Made by a program: the position numbers and the translations under genes. Positions 24,364 through 33,312 of a stretch of DNA of 46,189 bases are shown here, piece by piece; within the stretch, counting starts at the first letter, position 1; every line of letters begins with the position of its first letter. The notes under the pieces were generated by a model that made no database searches, had not been told where the DNA came from, and was given only the letters and a program-made list of their open reading frames with translations. Origin of the DNA: Muribaculaceae bacterium (GTDB lineage Bacteria > Bacteroidota > Bacteroidia > Bacteroidales > Muribaculaceae); the NCBI GenBank assembly GCA_029060725.1, contig JAIDTL010000045.1, positions 1 through 46,189 on the forward strand. The letters are read 5' to 3'.

Positions 24364-26624
24364 TAAGATGCTTTTGAAGGATTCTTGGCAACTTTTTCGT
24401 AGTAAGTGATCAGATTGCGAATCGATTGCTTGTGTCCGGCCTCAGCTGCTTCGGTCCAAAGTTTCTCAGCCAAAGGATAATTCTCTTTCCCCTGGTTGTA
24501 GATCAGAGTTGCGTAGTATCCCTTAGCCAATTCGTCGTTCTCTGCAATTGCTTGCTTGTAGTATTGCTCAGCCAAAGTATAATTCTTTTCATTTTCATAG
24601 ATATTGCCCAGCCATCGCATAGATGGCACATGTTTGTGATTATCTATGGCCATTTTCAAATACTTTTTAGCTTGAACAGCATCTTTATTTACCCCTTTCC
24701 CGTCTTTATAATATTTCCCAAGATGTGAAAGTGTGACAGCTGACCTATCACCAAGATCGTAAGCCTTTTTTAGAAATCTGAATGCCTGATTGACATCTTG
24801 CTGATCAAGCTTTTGCCCCACTGTGGTCAGGAAAGTTATCATGCTTATACCTTCATGAACCAAATAGTCCTTTTTTATAGCATCAACGTCAATGAGAGAT
24901 AAACAACGATCAAAGTTCTCATTATTCATGTTGTATGCCGACATTATAAGAAGATCATCCTGAGTAAGATGTGCCGGTGTAGCATTGCTCCAGTATTCGA
25001 TTGCCTTTTGAGTGTTTTTTTTCATTCCATACCCACGATATGCCATGTCTCCAAGCACTTGCTGAGCAAAAGAATAATTTGCGTCAGATTTGTCGATCGA
25101 TTTAAGAAGATCAATGATGTCGGAGGGGTCTATACCGACCATATCAGGGTTGTTTAGAGCGATCTTAGCGCGTCTGATTCGTGAATATGATGAATTATAG
25201 AGGGCATACTCCGCAAAAGCCTTTTCTGCATTTTCCTTGCCTCCTTTTACTGACAACAAGACATAATAGATATCTCCAAGCTTTTGATGAGCACTCTTAT
25301 CCCCTCCGTCAAGTGCCTTCTGCAGATAACTTTTCATCATGTCGGCATCGCCATTACAAAACTTTGTAGCGCAATATACCGCAGCGTCCGGATTGCCCAT
25401 TTCGGCAGCCCTTTTGATAAGTTGGCTTCCCCGAGCCTCCCCATTTGAATCCATAAGTATTTTGCCATATTCCCACATGGCTACATCATCGCCTTCAGCA
25501 ATAAGCTTTTGATATTCATTTGCAGCCTTTTTTATGTCTTGCTTTGTGGCTATTCCATTTTGGAGCATGCGTGCTTTGCTGATCATGGGGACGGACATCC
25601 TGATTTCATCATTATCCGGGAAAGCTGTGACCTCAAATACCTTATCCGGGTATCCCTTGGCTTTAGCTGTCACCTCGTATGTGCCGAGGATACGCACTTT
25701 TTGCCCCGCTTTAAACTTTGCAACGGATGGCTTTACGGCATCGCCTGTAGGCTTTATCGAGAACTCTGCCTTAACCGGACTGACTATTGTCAAAGGCACT
25801 CGTATGTCCGCGTCAAGATATTCATTGTCTTTAATGAGATCTATTGGGTATGATCGTTTGTAGCCCGACGATTCCACTTCTACGTAATGGCGTCCTAATG
25901 GCAGTGAGATCACTCCCTTGTTCTTGTCGGCAACCTTGCCATCGATTTTGACAACTGAGTTTTCAACCGTTGTTATATGCAAGTTGCTTTTTTTAGTCGA
26001 CTGCATTTGTAGATATTCATCCACACGTCCGCTGTTTTTTAGGTCGTCGTCAGTAATGGTAAGAGTTCCGGTTAGATCTTGGTAGCCTGCCAACGGGGAG
26101 GAAAGTTGATAAGCATATACTCCCGGCTTCAGCCTGAGAAGAAACTGCCCATTTTCTGTATGGTATGTTTCTTTATTTTCTAAACATAATGTGGCTTTAA
26201 GTACATTGCAATTCAACTTGACAGAGACTTCACCGGCAGAGATATAGTCTTCCGGTAACTTCAAGATAAGTTTATATGTAGATTTTCCTTTCAGTGGAGA
26301 AGGAAAATCATATTCAAAAGATTCGAAATCAGGGTGCTTTACAGTGATTCTTTTAGAGCCGTCTCCAAGATATACTACCAATTCGCCCGGAGTATAATCT
26401 TCGTCGCCCACTTTAAGAGGACTTGATACGACTGCATCCTGAAGCATCGGTATCTGGATTTTCAAAATGGCCGTAGGCTCTCCATTCTGATCCAATTTGC
26501 CTCTTCTTCTTGCCTCAACAGTTTTTGTATCTTCTGAAAAAGATTCAAATTGAAGCTTATATTGGGCTAAAATATTCGAGACAAATCCAATTGCAAAAAG
26601 TAACGCTATAAATATTCTTCTCAT
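24345..26624 (-). CDS. exported PEGA and Sel1-repeat protein
   Basis: About 759 residues from the ATG at 26624 (the frame extends to a TTG at 26639). Signal peptide MRRIFIALLFAIGFVSNILAQ. Residues about 20-125 form the domain shared with the 21046-22443 protein (YLGDGSKRITVKHPDF). Beta-sandwich segments and a PEGA-like domain follow (VVKIDGKVADKNKGVISLPL, GRHYVEVESSGYKRSY). From about 370 on there are Sel1/TPR-like helical repeats (LIKRAAEMGNPDAAVYCATK, AIEYWSNATPAHL, LGKYYKDGKGVNKDAVQAKK). PEGA domains occur in envelope proteins. It lies 22 bases after the previous gene and overlaps the next. It is a likely periplasmic scaffold. Confidence 0.85.
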   Translation of the reverse strand: MRRIFIALLFAIGFVSNILAQYKLQFESFSEDTKTVEARRRGKLDQNGEPTAILKIQIPMLQDAVVSSPLKVGDEDYTPGELVVYLGDGSKRITVKHPDFESFEYDFPSPLKGKSTYKLILKLPEDYISAGEVSVKLNCNVLKATLCLENKETYHTENGQFLLRLKPGVYAYQLSSPLAGYQDLTGTLTITDDDLKNSGRVDEYLQMQSTKKSNLHITTVENSVVKIDGKVADKNKGVISLPLGRHYVEVESSGYKRSYPIDLIKDNEYLDADIRVPLTIVSPVKAEFSIKPTGDAVKPSVAKFKAGQKVRILGTYEVTAKAKGYPDKVFEVTAFPDNDEIRMSVPMISKARMLQNGIATKQDIKKAANEYQKLIAEGDDVAMWEYGKILMDSNGEARGSQLIKRAAEMGNPDAAVYCATKFCNGDADMMKSYLQKALDGGDKSAHQKLGDIYYVLLSVKGGKENAEKAFAEYALYNSSYSRIRRAKIALNNPDMVGIDPSDIIDLLKSIDKSDANYSFAQQVLGDMAYRGYGMKKNTQKAIEYWSNATPAHLTQDDLLIMSAYNMNNENFDRCLSLIDVDAIKKDYLVHEGISMITFLTTVGQKLDQQDVNQAFRFLKKAYDLGDRSAVTLSHLGKYYKDGKGVNKDAVQAKKYLKMAIDNHKHVPSMRWLGNIYENEKNYTLAEQYYKQAIAENDELAKGYYATLIYNQGKENYPLAEKLWTEAAEAGHKQSIRNLITYYEKVAKNPSKASYWKKKL

Positions 26625-26646
26625 ATTCTTACCGAGCAAAAATCTT

Positions 26647-27627
26647 TTATATATCGAAATCCGCTAAATCAAAAATCTCACTTTCAGAAAGTTGTTGCTT
26701 TTTATCTTTATCAAGATACATTGGTTGCCATGTGCGCACATGGATCTGGGGTGCTTCCGGATTAGAAAAGTCCCAGAGCATAAACACATACCCTTCATCG
26801 CTATATCTTGATGTATTCCATTCTTGTACTACTCGCACTCCGTATACGTTTGGATCCGCACTGTGTCGCTTGATGATGACATCGTCGAAATTGACGTTTA
26901 TGTAGCGATTGTTTTGGAATACGCGCTTAAGGTTAGACAGATACTGCTGTTTGCTTTGTTTTGAATATTCCACAGCCGGAAGACTTGAAGTTAGAGCATC
27001 CCCACCCTTCCGTGAAGTCACGACATGGCCCGTGATAATAAGAGCATCATCAGAGAAAACTTGCTCAAGAAATTTAATGTCCTTTTGATTGTATGAAGTG
27101 CGGAAGCGCTCTACATAATCAAGTATCTCAAGGCGCTTTTCCATGTCATCAAGCTGCACCCCCTTCTCCATAATTTTCTTATAGGTATTGTTTTCAATGG
27201 AAAAGTAGACAGATGATATCTTGCCGTTACGATCAAAATTAAGGACTGCTTCTTTGTACTCCGCATCGCTGCCGTCATCTTGTGGCTTAAGGATCAAGGG
27301 AATGTTGCGAATTTGGTATCCTTCGCTTGATTTAAGTAGAGATTCCCCCACATAGCTGTCTTCCGGACGGAAATGCACATTTTCCCAAAGCATCTCAATA
27401 GACATTTCGGCATCGGGAGCCACCAATCCGGGAAGGTTCAGAGCCCTGTCATTCTCGAAAGCATTGTATACCTCTGACATAAATGCAGAAGCATTCTTCT
27501 CAATATTATTTTTGATTGTGGCATTTGAAGTGCCGTCGATGATTTCTACTTCGACTTGCGCATTTAGGCTAAGTCCGAAAGCTGCGGCAAAAAATGAAAT
27601 AAAATATCTTTTAAGCATTGTTGTCAT
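26647..27627 (-). CDS. exported hypothetical protein, possible NTF2-like domain
   Basis: 326 residues from the ATG at 27627. That start overlaps the upstream stop by 4 bases (ATGA); the open frame extends to 27651. Signal peptide MTTMLKRYFISFFAAAFGLS...NAQ. The segment LDYVERFRTSYNQKDIKFLEQVFSDDALIITGH looks like the first helices and strand of an NTF2/SnoaL-like cone fold (key residues: YNQKDIKFLEQVFSDDA). The end contains DEGYVFMLWDFSNPEAPQIH and VRTWQP. I do not recognise a named family. Coupled to both neighbours in the minus-strand operon; probably periplasmic. Confidence 0.75.
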   Translation of the reverse strand: MTTMLKRYFISFFAAAFGLSLNAQVEVEIIDGTSNATIKNNIEKNASAFMSEVYNAFENDRALNLPGLVAPDAEMSIEMLWENVHFRPEDSYVGESLLKSSEGYQIRNIPLILKPQDDGSDAEYKEAVLNFDRNGKISSVYFSIENNTYKKIMEKGVQLDDMEKRLEILDYVERFRTSYNQKDIKFLEQVFSDDALIITGHVVTSRKGGDALTSSLPAVEYSKQSKQQYLSNLKRVFQNNRYINVNFDDVIIKRHSADPNVYGVRVVQEWNTSRYSDEGYVFMLWDFSNPEAPQIHVRTWQPMYLDKDKKQQLSESEIFDLADFDI

Positions 27628-28367
27628 TTTGTGTTTGAAAGAGTAAACCAATATCCCGTACAGTTGGAATATTTAGTTATGTCTATTATGTTAGAATTCT
27701 TAGTATCAACGTATTGTCCATCCTTGAAATGCAAAGTTGCTATTACCTTCTCGCCGTCGATGACTACTACATAGAAGTCGTTGGCATTTCCAATAGGGAA
27801 AGATGCGCCTCCCGACAATTGCTTTGATTTGTGAAGTGATTTGATAGCCTCCACTACCTCTGCTTTTGTCTGCAACTTGCTGATATTTGCCACTGTGGGA
27901 TTTACTGAAGCCACGGCTGGTTGGGATGGCTTTGTAGGAGTAGTTTTGTCTTGGGATGTTGGAGTTTCTTTTTTTACAGGCTCCTGAGCTGGCTGCCTGT
28001 CTGTAAGGGCTGCCTCTGAGGGGTGTGCTTTCTTCTCTCCTGTAAGGTCTGCTTTATTTATATAAAGCAACACTCGATATCTCGTGTCTGAGATCTTTGA
28101 GGTGATTTGACTACATTTTCCAGCAAGTTCCGAGATATCAGAAATTTTCTTTTCCGGTTTTTGTCTTTCCGCATAATAATTGTTAAGAGCTATAATCAGT
28201 TCTGAGGCAGCTTTGTCGTAGGCCTCCTTTTCTGTACTCTCTCTTGCATCGGCCGACAGATATGTATTTGTATCGCGGATAATCTTTGCTATGGTGCGAT
28301 CTGTATCTATATCAGAATAGCATAGGAAAGGCATTGACAATGTTAGCAGCAATAAAATCCGTCTCAT
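27624..28367 (-). CDS. exported hypothetical protein with Pro/Thr linker
   Basis: About 247 residues from the ATG at 28367. Signal peptide MRRILLLLTLSMPFLCYS. An N-terminal helical domain (AYDKAASELIIALNNYYAER) is followed by a low-complexity Pro/Lys/Thr linker (about 120-155). The C-terminal globular domain has SKQLSGGASFPIGNANDFYV and VVVIDGEKVIATLHFKDGQY; it ends in NCTGYWFTLSN. Function unknown. It overlaps the next gene by 4 bases. Upstream there is a 13-bp hairpin (28397-28425), so expression may be reset here. Confidence 0.72.
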   Translation of the reverse strand: MRRILLLLTLSMPFLCYSDIDTDRTIAKIIRDTNTYLSADARESTEKEAYDKAASELIIALNNYYAERQKPEKKISDISELAGKCSQITSKISDTRYRVLLYINKADLTGEKKAHPSEAALTDRQPAQEPVKKETPTSQDKTTPTKPSQPAVASVNPTVANISKLQTKAEVVEAIKSLHKSKQLSGGASFPIGNANDFYVVVIDGEKVIATLHFKDGQYVDTKNSNIIDITKYSNCTGYWFTLSNTK

Positions 28368-28396
28368 AGTCAAAAGGTGATATTATTTCATTGACA

Positions 28397-28425
28397 TTCC
28401 CACCATATCCTTGATATGGTGGGAA
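28397..28425. promoter_or_regulatory. 13-bp perfect intercistronic hairpin
   Basis: TTCCCACCATATC (28397-28409) and GATATGGTGGGAA (28413-28425) pair perfectly over a 3-base loop. No T-run follows on either strand, so it is not a classical terminator. It lies in the gap between the MORN gene and the next exported protein gene. It could be an RNA-processing or stabilising element, or an attenuator. Confidence 0.6.
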
Positions 28426-28467
28426 CATTAAGAGTAAATATGTTGATTATTACTTGTTTGCTTATTT

Positions 28468-29178
28468 TCATCCGACTTTGCCGATGATGACAGCTTCCTT
28501 AGAGCCATCGTTTTTAAACCATCTGCCCTGCACAAGATGACCGTTGTCCCATTCGCCGATCACATATTCGCCGGGTTGAGCCTCACGCTTTTTGGAGTCT
28601 CTTTCGTCGATGATCGTCGCTACGCTATATGTCATTGTGCCATTGCCATGAGGCTTGCCATTTTTCCATCCTCCTTTCCAAGTGCCATAGCTCAGTTTGT
28701 GAGATCCGGAAGCCTGGGTAGGTTCTGTCTGAGGCTTCTCTTTTGCAGGAGCGGTATTTTCCACCACTACGGGTTCCTCTTCCTTTGTTGTTGGCTCTGG
28801 GACTACTTCTTCTGCAACTGCTGCTGAATCAGCTACTGTCTCTGTCACAGCAGCAGGCTCAGCGGCCACTTCCTCTTCTTCCGCCTTGCCTCCCATAGCT
28901 AAGCATATCACGGTGATGATTATCGCTGCGACTACAGCTCCTCCGGCTACCCATATCCATTTTGGCAAACCTTCTTTTATTGGAGTGAGCCTTTCGCCAC
29001 ATACCGGACAGCAAAAATCGGAAGGGCGTTTTACTTCCACTTTGATTTTATCACCGGATGCACATTTCGGGCAATCGCCGGTCTCATCTGTATTTGGATC
29101 CGTATAATTATGATTTTCACATATTCCTGTTTTAATCTTCCCTTTTGGTTCGGGTCGACGGGATGGTGTTGGAGACAT
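28468..29178 (-). CDS. zinc-ribbon, single-TM, MORN-repeat protein
   Basis: 236 residues. An N-terminal zinc-binding region carries C36PKC39 and C57PVC60, with C20/H23 just before (GICENHNY, DCPKC, CCPVCGERL). One transmembrane helix follows at about 73-95 (WIWVAGGAVVAAIIITVICL). Then comes an Ala/Glu/Pro-rich stretch (about 98-155) and a C-terminal MORN-type repeat (YGTWKGGWKNGKPHGNGTMTY and GEYVIGEWDNGHLVQGRWF; key residues Y-G-W-G-HG-G). This puts a metal-binding head inside the cell and a MORN domain outside, by the positive-inside rule (basic residues before the helix). It lies 96 bases after the tubulin-like gene. Confidence 0.82.
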   Translation of the reverse strand: MSPTPSRRPEPKGKIKTGICENHNYTDPNTDETGDCPKCASGDKIKVEVKRPSDFCCPVCGERLTPIKEGLPKWIWVAGGAVVAAIIITVICLAMGGKAEEEEVAAEPAAVTETVADSAAVAEEVVPEPTTKEEEPVVVENTAPAKEKPQTEPTQASGSHKLSYGTWKGGWKNGKPHGNGTMTYSVATIIDERDSKKREAQPGEYVIGEWDNGHLVQGRWFKNDGSKEAVIIGKVG

Positions 29179-29249
29179 TATATAAATTTCTTTATTGGTT
29201 AATAACTATTTAATTACTCAGCATGGGAACTCCCAATGATACTTGATCT

Positions 29250-29276
29250 TTGATCGTTAATCGTTAATCGTTAATC
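29250..29276. repeat. (CGATTAA)n heptamer repeat at a stop codon
   Basis: On the minus strand the TGA stop of the tubulin-like gene is part of TGATTAACGATTAACGATTA. Same repeat as at 10591-10627 and 39842-39902. Confidence 0.8.
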
Positions 29277-32200
29277 ACATGAACACCTTGATGGCATCCA
29301 TAGCTTGAGCTGCATACCTCTTATACAGGTCATTGTTGGGAGAGCCGGCTTCAGGAAGCACATAATTTTTCATAGCGTCCTTGATTGCCTGTGCCATTGC
29401 AGCCTTCTGATTGACGTGGATTTGCTTATGGAGTTCTTGGTCTACTTTGTCCACTACGTCTGCCGAAACCTCCGGAGTGAGCAAATGAGAAGAAAGAATT
29501 CCTGTAAATGTCGGCGACAATAAGGAGAATGATTCAGCACCAAAGAAGTCGGTCACTACAAGACCCCAACCTTTATTGCCAAAATCATCTTCACCTTGAC
29601 GTATGATTCCGTAGGCTACAGCAAGGAAGATATATTTGATAAGAGCATCGCCGGTCGGGCCGTTGCCTTCTCCGAAAAGTGGAGGAAGCTGCGATCCATC
29701 ACCCTCGGAATGCAGAAGCACCTTGTTGGTAGTGTTAGTACTCTCATTCGAGCTATTGACGAGTTCCTCATATTTCTGCTGGAGGAATGGCATATAGTCG
29801 ATAGCACGGATAGGGAATACATTCTCATACGAGATTATCGAAATCTCATCCTGACGCGGAGACTCAGTGAGCTTGAGTTTTCGGGTCTCTGTCTGATTGA
29901 ATGCCTGTTCAAGCTTGATGCGCAGCTTTTCTACGAAGTCTTTCAATTCCTCATCATCTGTGTTGATATTTGGAATAGCCACAAGCATAATCGTATTCGG
30001 ACCCGCTGCAGGAGTAGTAGTCGCATTTTCTGTATTGTTCATCATGCGCTTGATCTCCTGGTCATTGAGTCGAATGTAGACTTCACTATTCTTGACAAGT
30101 GTATTGGCAAACTGCCCTATTTCATCGTCGCTGCCTCCATACATCTGATATAACTGGCCGAGTACATTGAGCCCAAGTACGGGCTTGTCTCTTAGCATTT
30201 CGGCATGATAAGAAAGAATGTTCTCTTTAAGCACTCCTACTGCCGCCTCTTCAAGAGCACCCTGATTTGCCATCTTCTTTCCAGCTTTTACAAAAGATTT
30301 TGCTGCTCCTTCGGCAATATAGTCGCGCATCTTCTGGCTGAGAAGTTCCATCTTAGCCTTGTCGTGGAGCAAGTCGGAAATGAACTTATTGAGCCCTTCT
30401 ACGTCTGCCACTTCTACATTTGCCATTCTCAGATCCGGCTCTGAGGCAGGAATGTTTTCTCCGATGAGTGCTGAGTATTTGTCTACATAATTCTGGTTTT
30501 TGCCAAAGAAATCCTGAATCTCACTCTGCAAGTTGGAGAATTTCTGGATTAGCTTCGGTATCAACCGGCGCTGGAATATCTGAAGGGATGCAAGATAAGT
30601 CTTGGCTTCATACTTCTTCGCAAGTGTCTTTGCATACTCTAAGAAGAGATTCCCTCTTTTCTTATTTATTAGCTGAGAAAATATTCCCGTATTTTCGTAA
30701 TCCTCAAAGATATCAGCAAGGCTCTTATCGCATTGTGCGATATCATCCTCAAGCTTTATCTCGTCTGCATCCATATTTTTGGCCTTTTCCTGGAGCATCT
30801 CAAGAATCTTTTCAGATATTTTCTTCACATCGTAGACAGAATAGACACCTTGCTGCCATTGTGAGAATAGATTGTCGGATATCTTCTTGACTATTAGGTC
30901 GGCGCTGTCAGTGATCACCTGGTCATTGGCCTTCGCATGGAAATAATTTTCCACATCCTTTTCCTCTCGGAAAAATTCCTTGGGCTTTTCGCTTTTGTAT
31001 CTGTCTTCAAAATATTGTTCCAAGACCTGAAGTGGATGTCCCCATTCCTTTGCAGAGTCAAAATCGTAGTCATTAGATACGGATTCCCAATACTCCTTGA
31101 TCGTAGGAGGGGTCTTACCGTTAATAGGTGTCAGAATTGGGACGCTCAGTGAAAGATCAGCACCGGAAAGCTTCCAATTTTTCAAGTTTTCTCTCTTGAG
31201 ATACTCATTGTAATCTTTTGCATCTTTGCGCGGCTCATTGATAAATCCGGCATCTTGATCGAAGTTCATGTAAAGGAACATCTTCAAGACATCGCGTGCG
31301 ATTGTCTCGCTTGCGGCTGCGATGAGTTTCTCATCAGGATATCTCACTCGCTTTATGCCAAACGAGCCTACCGCCTTAGTGCGCGCTTTCTCCACTGGTT
31401 TGCCGGGGCGCGTATTGGTCTTGTATTCCACAAGATAATCCGGACGGTTTTCACTTCGGAAATATCTTGTCAATTCTTTCATTGCATCCGTCTCCGGAGA
31501 GAAGATTCGGAAATACATAAGGTCGGCCACAAGCTGAGGTAGCACCTTATAGGAATCCACTACTGCATTATTGCGGTTTTCATTAGTATAGACTGTAAGG
31601 CCAAACTGCTTGTTGTCGCCGGGATGGTTGAGATTGACATGCTCATATCCGTTGAGCACATCAGCCGGAAGGAATACTCCGGCATTAAGGGCAGAAAGCT
31701 CCGAAAGGGCTGCATAGCCATTTGCATGGTATCTTCCTGCGTCAGCTCCTGACGGCGCAAGCTTTTCCGGAATCATTGCAAAGACCTCTATGTTGGCATT
31801 ATTGCTTTTAAGCGTCGGGTCAGAAAGCAATAGTGCCACTGCGTCTACGATAGAGCCGGAACCGGTGCCACCTGCAAGACCGGCAAATATATAGATGTTC
31901 AGATCCCCTGAATTTCCGGTCTTGGAGTTCAGGTTCTGAATCATATTTCTCACCTTGTTGATGTAGTCTCCTGCATTATGTGCAAATAAGATTCGTCCCG
32001 CACGACGTTTCTGACCGGCGGCTTTACCCACTTCTCCCATGCAAGAGCGGATGAATTCGCCGTTGCCCACTACGTGGCGTAGGCGTGGGAAACCTGCAAG
32101 ATTATTGAATATTGAGTCTAAATTGACGTTTTTGATGCCAAGATACTCGTCGGGAGTGATCGCGGTGTCCTGGCCATTGACTCTCAGATCCGGATTGCCG

Positions 32201-32367
32201 GCAAGCTTATCCGGTGTCATGTTTTCGTCACTGTCAATATACAGGAACTTTACTGGAAGCGCATTGCGCTTCTTGATGTCGGGCTCTTCAGCCCACATCC
32301 TTTTTCGGAAATCTCGAAGCACATTGTAGCCTGTGCCTCCGATACCTATTAGAATATGATTTGCCAT
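29275..32367 (-). CDS. Tubulin_2/FtsZl1-type tubulin-superfamily protein
   Basis: 1030 residues. The N-terminus MANHILIGIGGTGYNVLRDF is a Gly-rich nucleotide-binding loop. The tubulin/FtsZ signature GGTGSGS is at residues 166-172, within IYIFAGLAGGTGSGSIVDAV, after a conserved RAGRILFAHNAGDY. This matches the Tubulin_2 (PF13809) pattern, from memory. The C-terminal two thirds are long and mostly helical (LKLEDDIAQCDKSLADIFED, NKKRGNLFLEYAKTLAKKYE), much larger than FtsZ. Family members are predicted GTPases, proposed to polymerise and remodel membranes. It lies 31 bases after the membrane-protein gene, in one operon. No signal peptide, so cytosolic. Confidence 0.85.
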   Translation of the reverse strand: MANHILIGIGGTGYNVLRDFRKRMWAEEPDIKKRNALPVKFLYIDSDENMTPDKLAGNPDLRVNGQDTAITPDEYLGIKNVNLDSIFNNLAGFPRLRHVVGNGEFIRSCMGEVGKAAGQKRRAGRILFAHNAGDYINKVRNMIQNLNSKTGNSGDLNIYIFAGLAGGTGSGSIVDAVALLLSDPTLKSNNANIEVFAMIPEKLAPSGADAGRYHANGYAALSELSALNAGVFLPADVLNGYEHVNLNHPGDNKQFGLTVYTNENRNNAVVDSYKVLPQLVADLMYFRIFSPETDAMKELTRYFRSENRPDYLVEYKTNTRPGKPVEKARTKAVGSFGIKRVRYPDEKLIAAASETIARDVLKMFLYMNFDQDAGFINEPRKDAKDYNEYLKRENLKNWKLSGADLSLSVPILTPINGKTPPTIKEYWESVSNDYDFDSAKEWGHPLQVLEQYFEDRYKSEKPKEFFREEKDVENYFHAKANDQVITDSADLIVKKISDNLFSQWQQGVYSVYDVKKISEKILEMLQEKAKNMDADEIKLEDDIAQCDKSLADIFEDYENTGIFSQLINKKRGNLFLEYAKTLAKKYEAKTYLASLQIFQRRLIPKLIQKFSNLQSEIQDFFGKNQNYVDKYSALIGENIPASEPDLRMANVEVADVEGLNKFISDLLHDKAKMELLSQKMRDYIAEGAAKSFVKAGKKMANQGALEEAAVGVLKENILSYHAEMLRDKPVLGLNVLGQLYQMYGGSDDEIGQFANTLVKNSEVYIRLNDQEIKRMMNNTENATTTPAAGPNTIMLVAIPNINTDDEELKDFVEKLRIKLEQAFNQTETRKLKLTESPRQDEISIISYENVFPIRAIDYMPFLQQKYEELVNSSNESTNTTNKVLLHSEGDGSQLPPLFGEGNGPTGDALIKYIFLAVAYGIIRQGEDDFGNKGWGLVVTDFFGAESFSLLSPTFTGILSSHLLTPEVSADVVDKVDQELHKQIHVNQKAAMAQAIKDAMKNYVLPEAGSPNNDLYKRYAAQAMDAIKVFM

Positions 32368-32398
32368 ATATGAGGTTTGTTTAATTGTTTTTTAATTG

Positions 32399-33058
32399 TT
32401 ATAGTCGGCGTGGACGCGGACGTGTATGTGAAGTCCTGCGAGCTCCGGGCCCCGACGATCTGCGCAATTCAGCTCTTGTGCTTGCCCTCCGGTTCATCTT
32501 TTTTGATTGGGATCTCACTATAATGAAGGCGCATATTGCTGTCTCAAAAAAAGCCACAATCAGCAATTTTGCTATCAGACGGTTGAGAAAACTGTTCAAT
32601 TCTTCTGCCATGGCATGAGCTATAGTGGAAGTGTCAAAGCCTGAAAATTCGCCGGATCCGATAAGTGTGCCGAATATTGGATATTCATCTATCGCCTTAT
32701 CTATGATCTCTGATGCTTCCTCTTTTGTGACGGGCAGGGCAACAGAGAATTCTTCTGGATGTATTACGCTTTCATTTATCCATATTTCGAAATTTTCTAC
32801 CTGTCGCTTAAGTGCGATTGAGGCGCATAGTGGGATAAACTGCAAGCAGAGTAGTATTCCGAGGATGACACCTATGGCAATGCTTGCGGGCGAAAATACT
32901 GCCTTAGGGTAAAACCCACGTATGATAGCAAATAGAAGCGCTACAAATGCCACCGCTATGATGATTCCCACAGCCACAGACCATCCGGCATAATGCATTA
33001 TTTCCGGAAGTATCAGGAAGCCATCGAAAAGGCTACCGAATATAAGGGTAGATATCAT
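32399..33058 (-). CDS. three-TM membrane protein with an Arg-rich tail
   Basis: 219 residues. Two helices near the N-terminus (WSVAVGIIIAVAFVALLFAI and SIAIGVILGILLCLQFIPLC) and one near residue 170 (LIAKLLIVAFFETAICAFII) flank a domain of about 80 residues. That domain contains FEIWINESVIHPEEFS and PIFGTLIGSGEFSGFD. The C-terminal tail is strongly basic (RRASTRAELRRSSGPGARRT, PRPRRL) and probably cytosolic. It is the first gene of the tubulin-like operon, so it may anchor the tubulin-like protein to the membrane (inference). A minus-strand promoter, GTTG N20 TAACTTTG, lies at 33105-33136. Confidence 0.75.
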   Translation of the reverse strand: MISTLIFGSLFDGFLILPEIMHYAGWSVAVGIIIAVAFVALLFAIIRGFYPKAVFSPASIAIGVILGILLCLQFIPLCASIALKRQVENFEIWINESVIHPEEFSVALPVTKEEASEIIDKAIDEYPIFGTLIGSGEFSGFDTSTIAHAMAEELNSFLNRLIAKLLIVAFFETAICAFIIVRSQSKKMNRRASTRAELRRSSGPGARRTSHTRPRPRRL

Positions 33059-33104
33059 AATAAAATAAATTGTCTCAAAATGTAAGTAAAATGGTCTGCA
33101 ATGG

Positions 33105-33136
33105 CAAAGTTACAATTATTTTTCCAATTAAGCAAC
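33105..33136 (-). promoter_or_regulatory. promoter of the tubulin-like operon
   Basis: On the minus strand, GTTG (33133-33136), a 20-bp spacer and TAACTTTG (33105-33112). The -7 box is perfect and the -33 box differs at one base. It is about 45 bases upstream of the first gene and divergent from the promoter at 33265-33296. Confidence 0.55.
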
Positions 33137-33264
33137 ACCTTTTAATATTTTACATCCTTTTTTCATTAAAAACTCTCCAAAAACTCATCTCGAGGCTTTT
33201 CTCTCAATTTATTTCTCCCACTTTAGAGTTACATTCTCATAATTTGCCAAGTCCGCTTCCGTCG

Positions 33265-33296
33265 TTTGTATTTGTCAAAATTTATTGCTAAATTTG
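33265..33296 (+). promoter_or_regulatory. promoter of the helical protein gene
   Basis: TTTG (33265-33268), 20-bp spacer and TAAATTTG (33289-33296) match the Bacteroidetes consensus. The predicted start of transcription is near 33300, leaving a leader of about 13 bases. Confidence 0.7.
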
Positions 33297-33312
33297 CAAG
33301 AAAAAGAGATTT

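Noticed and set aside
33105..33296. Mobile-element boundary at the divergent promoters of the tubulin-like locus
   Set aside because: No inverted repeats, integrase, tRNA or target duplication were seen on either side.
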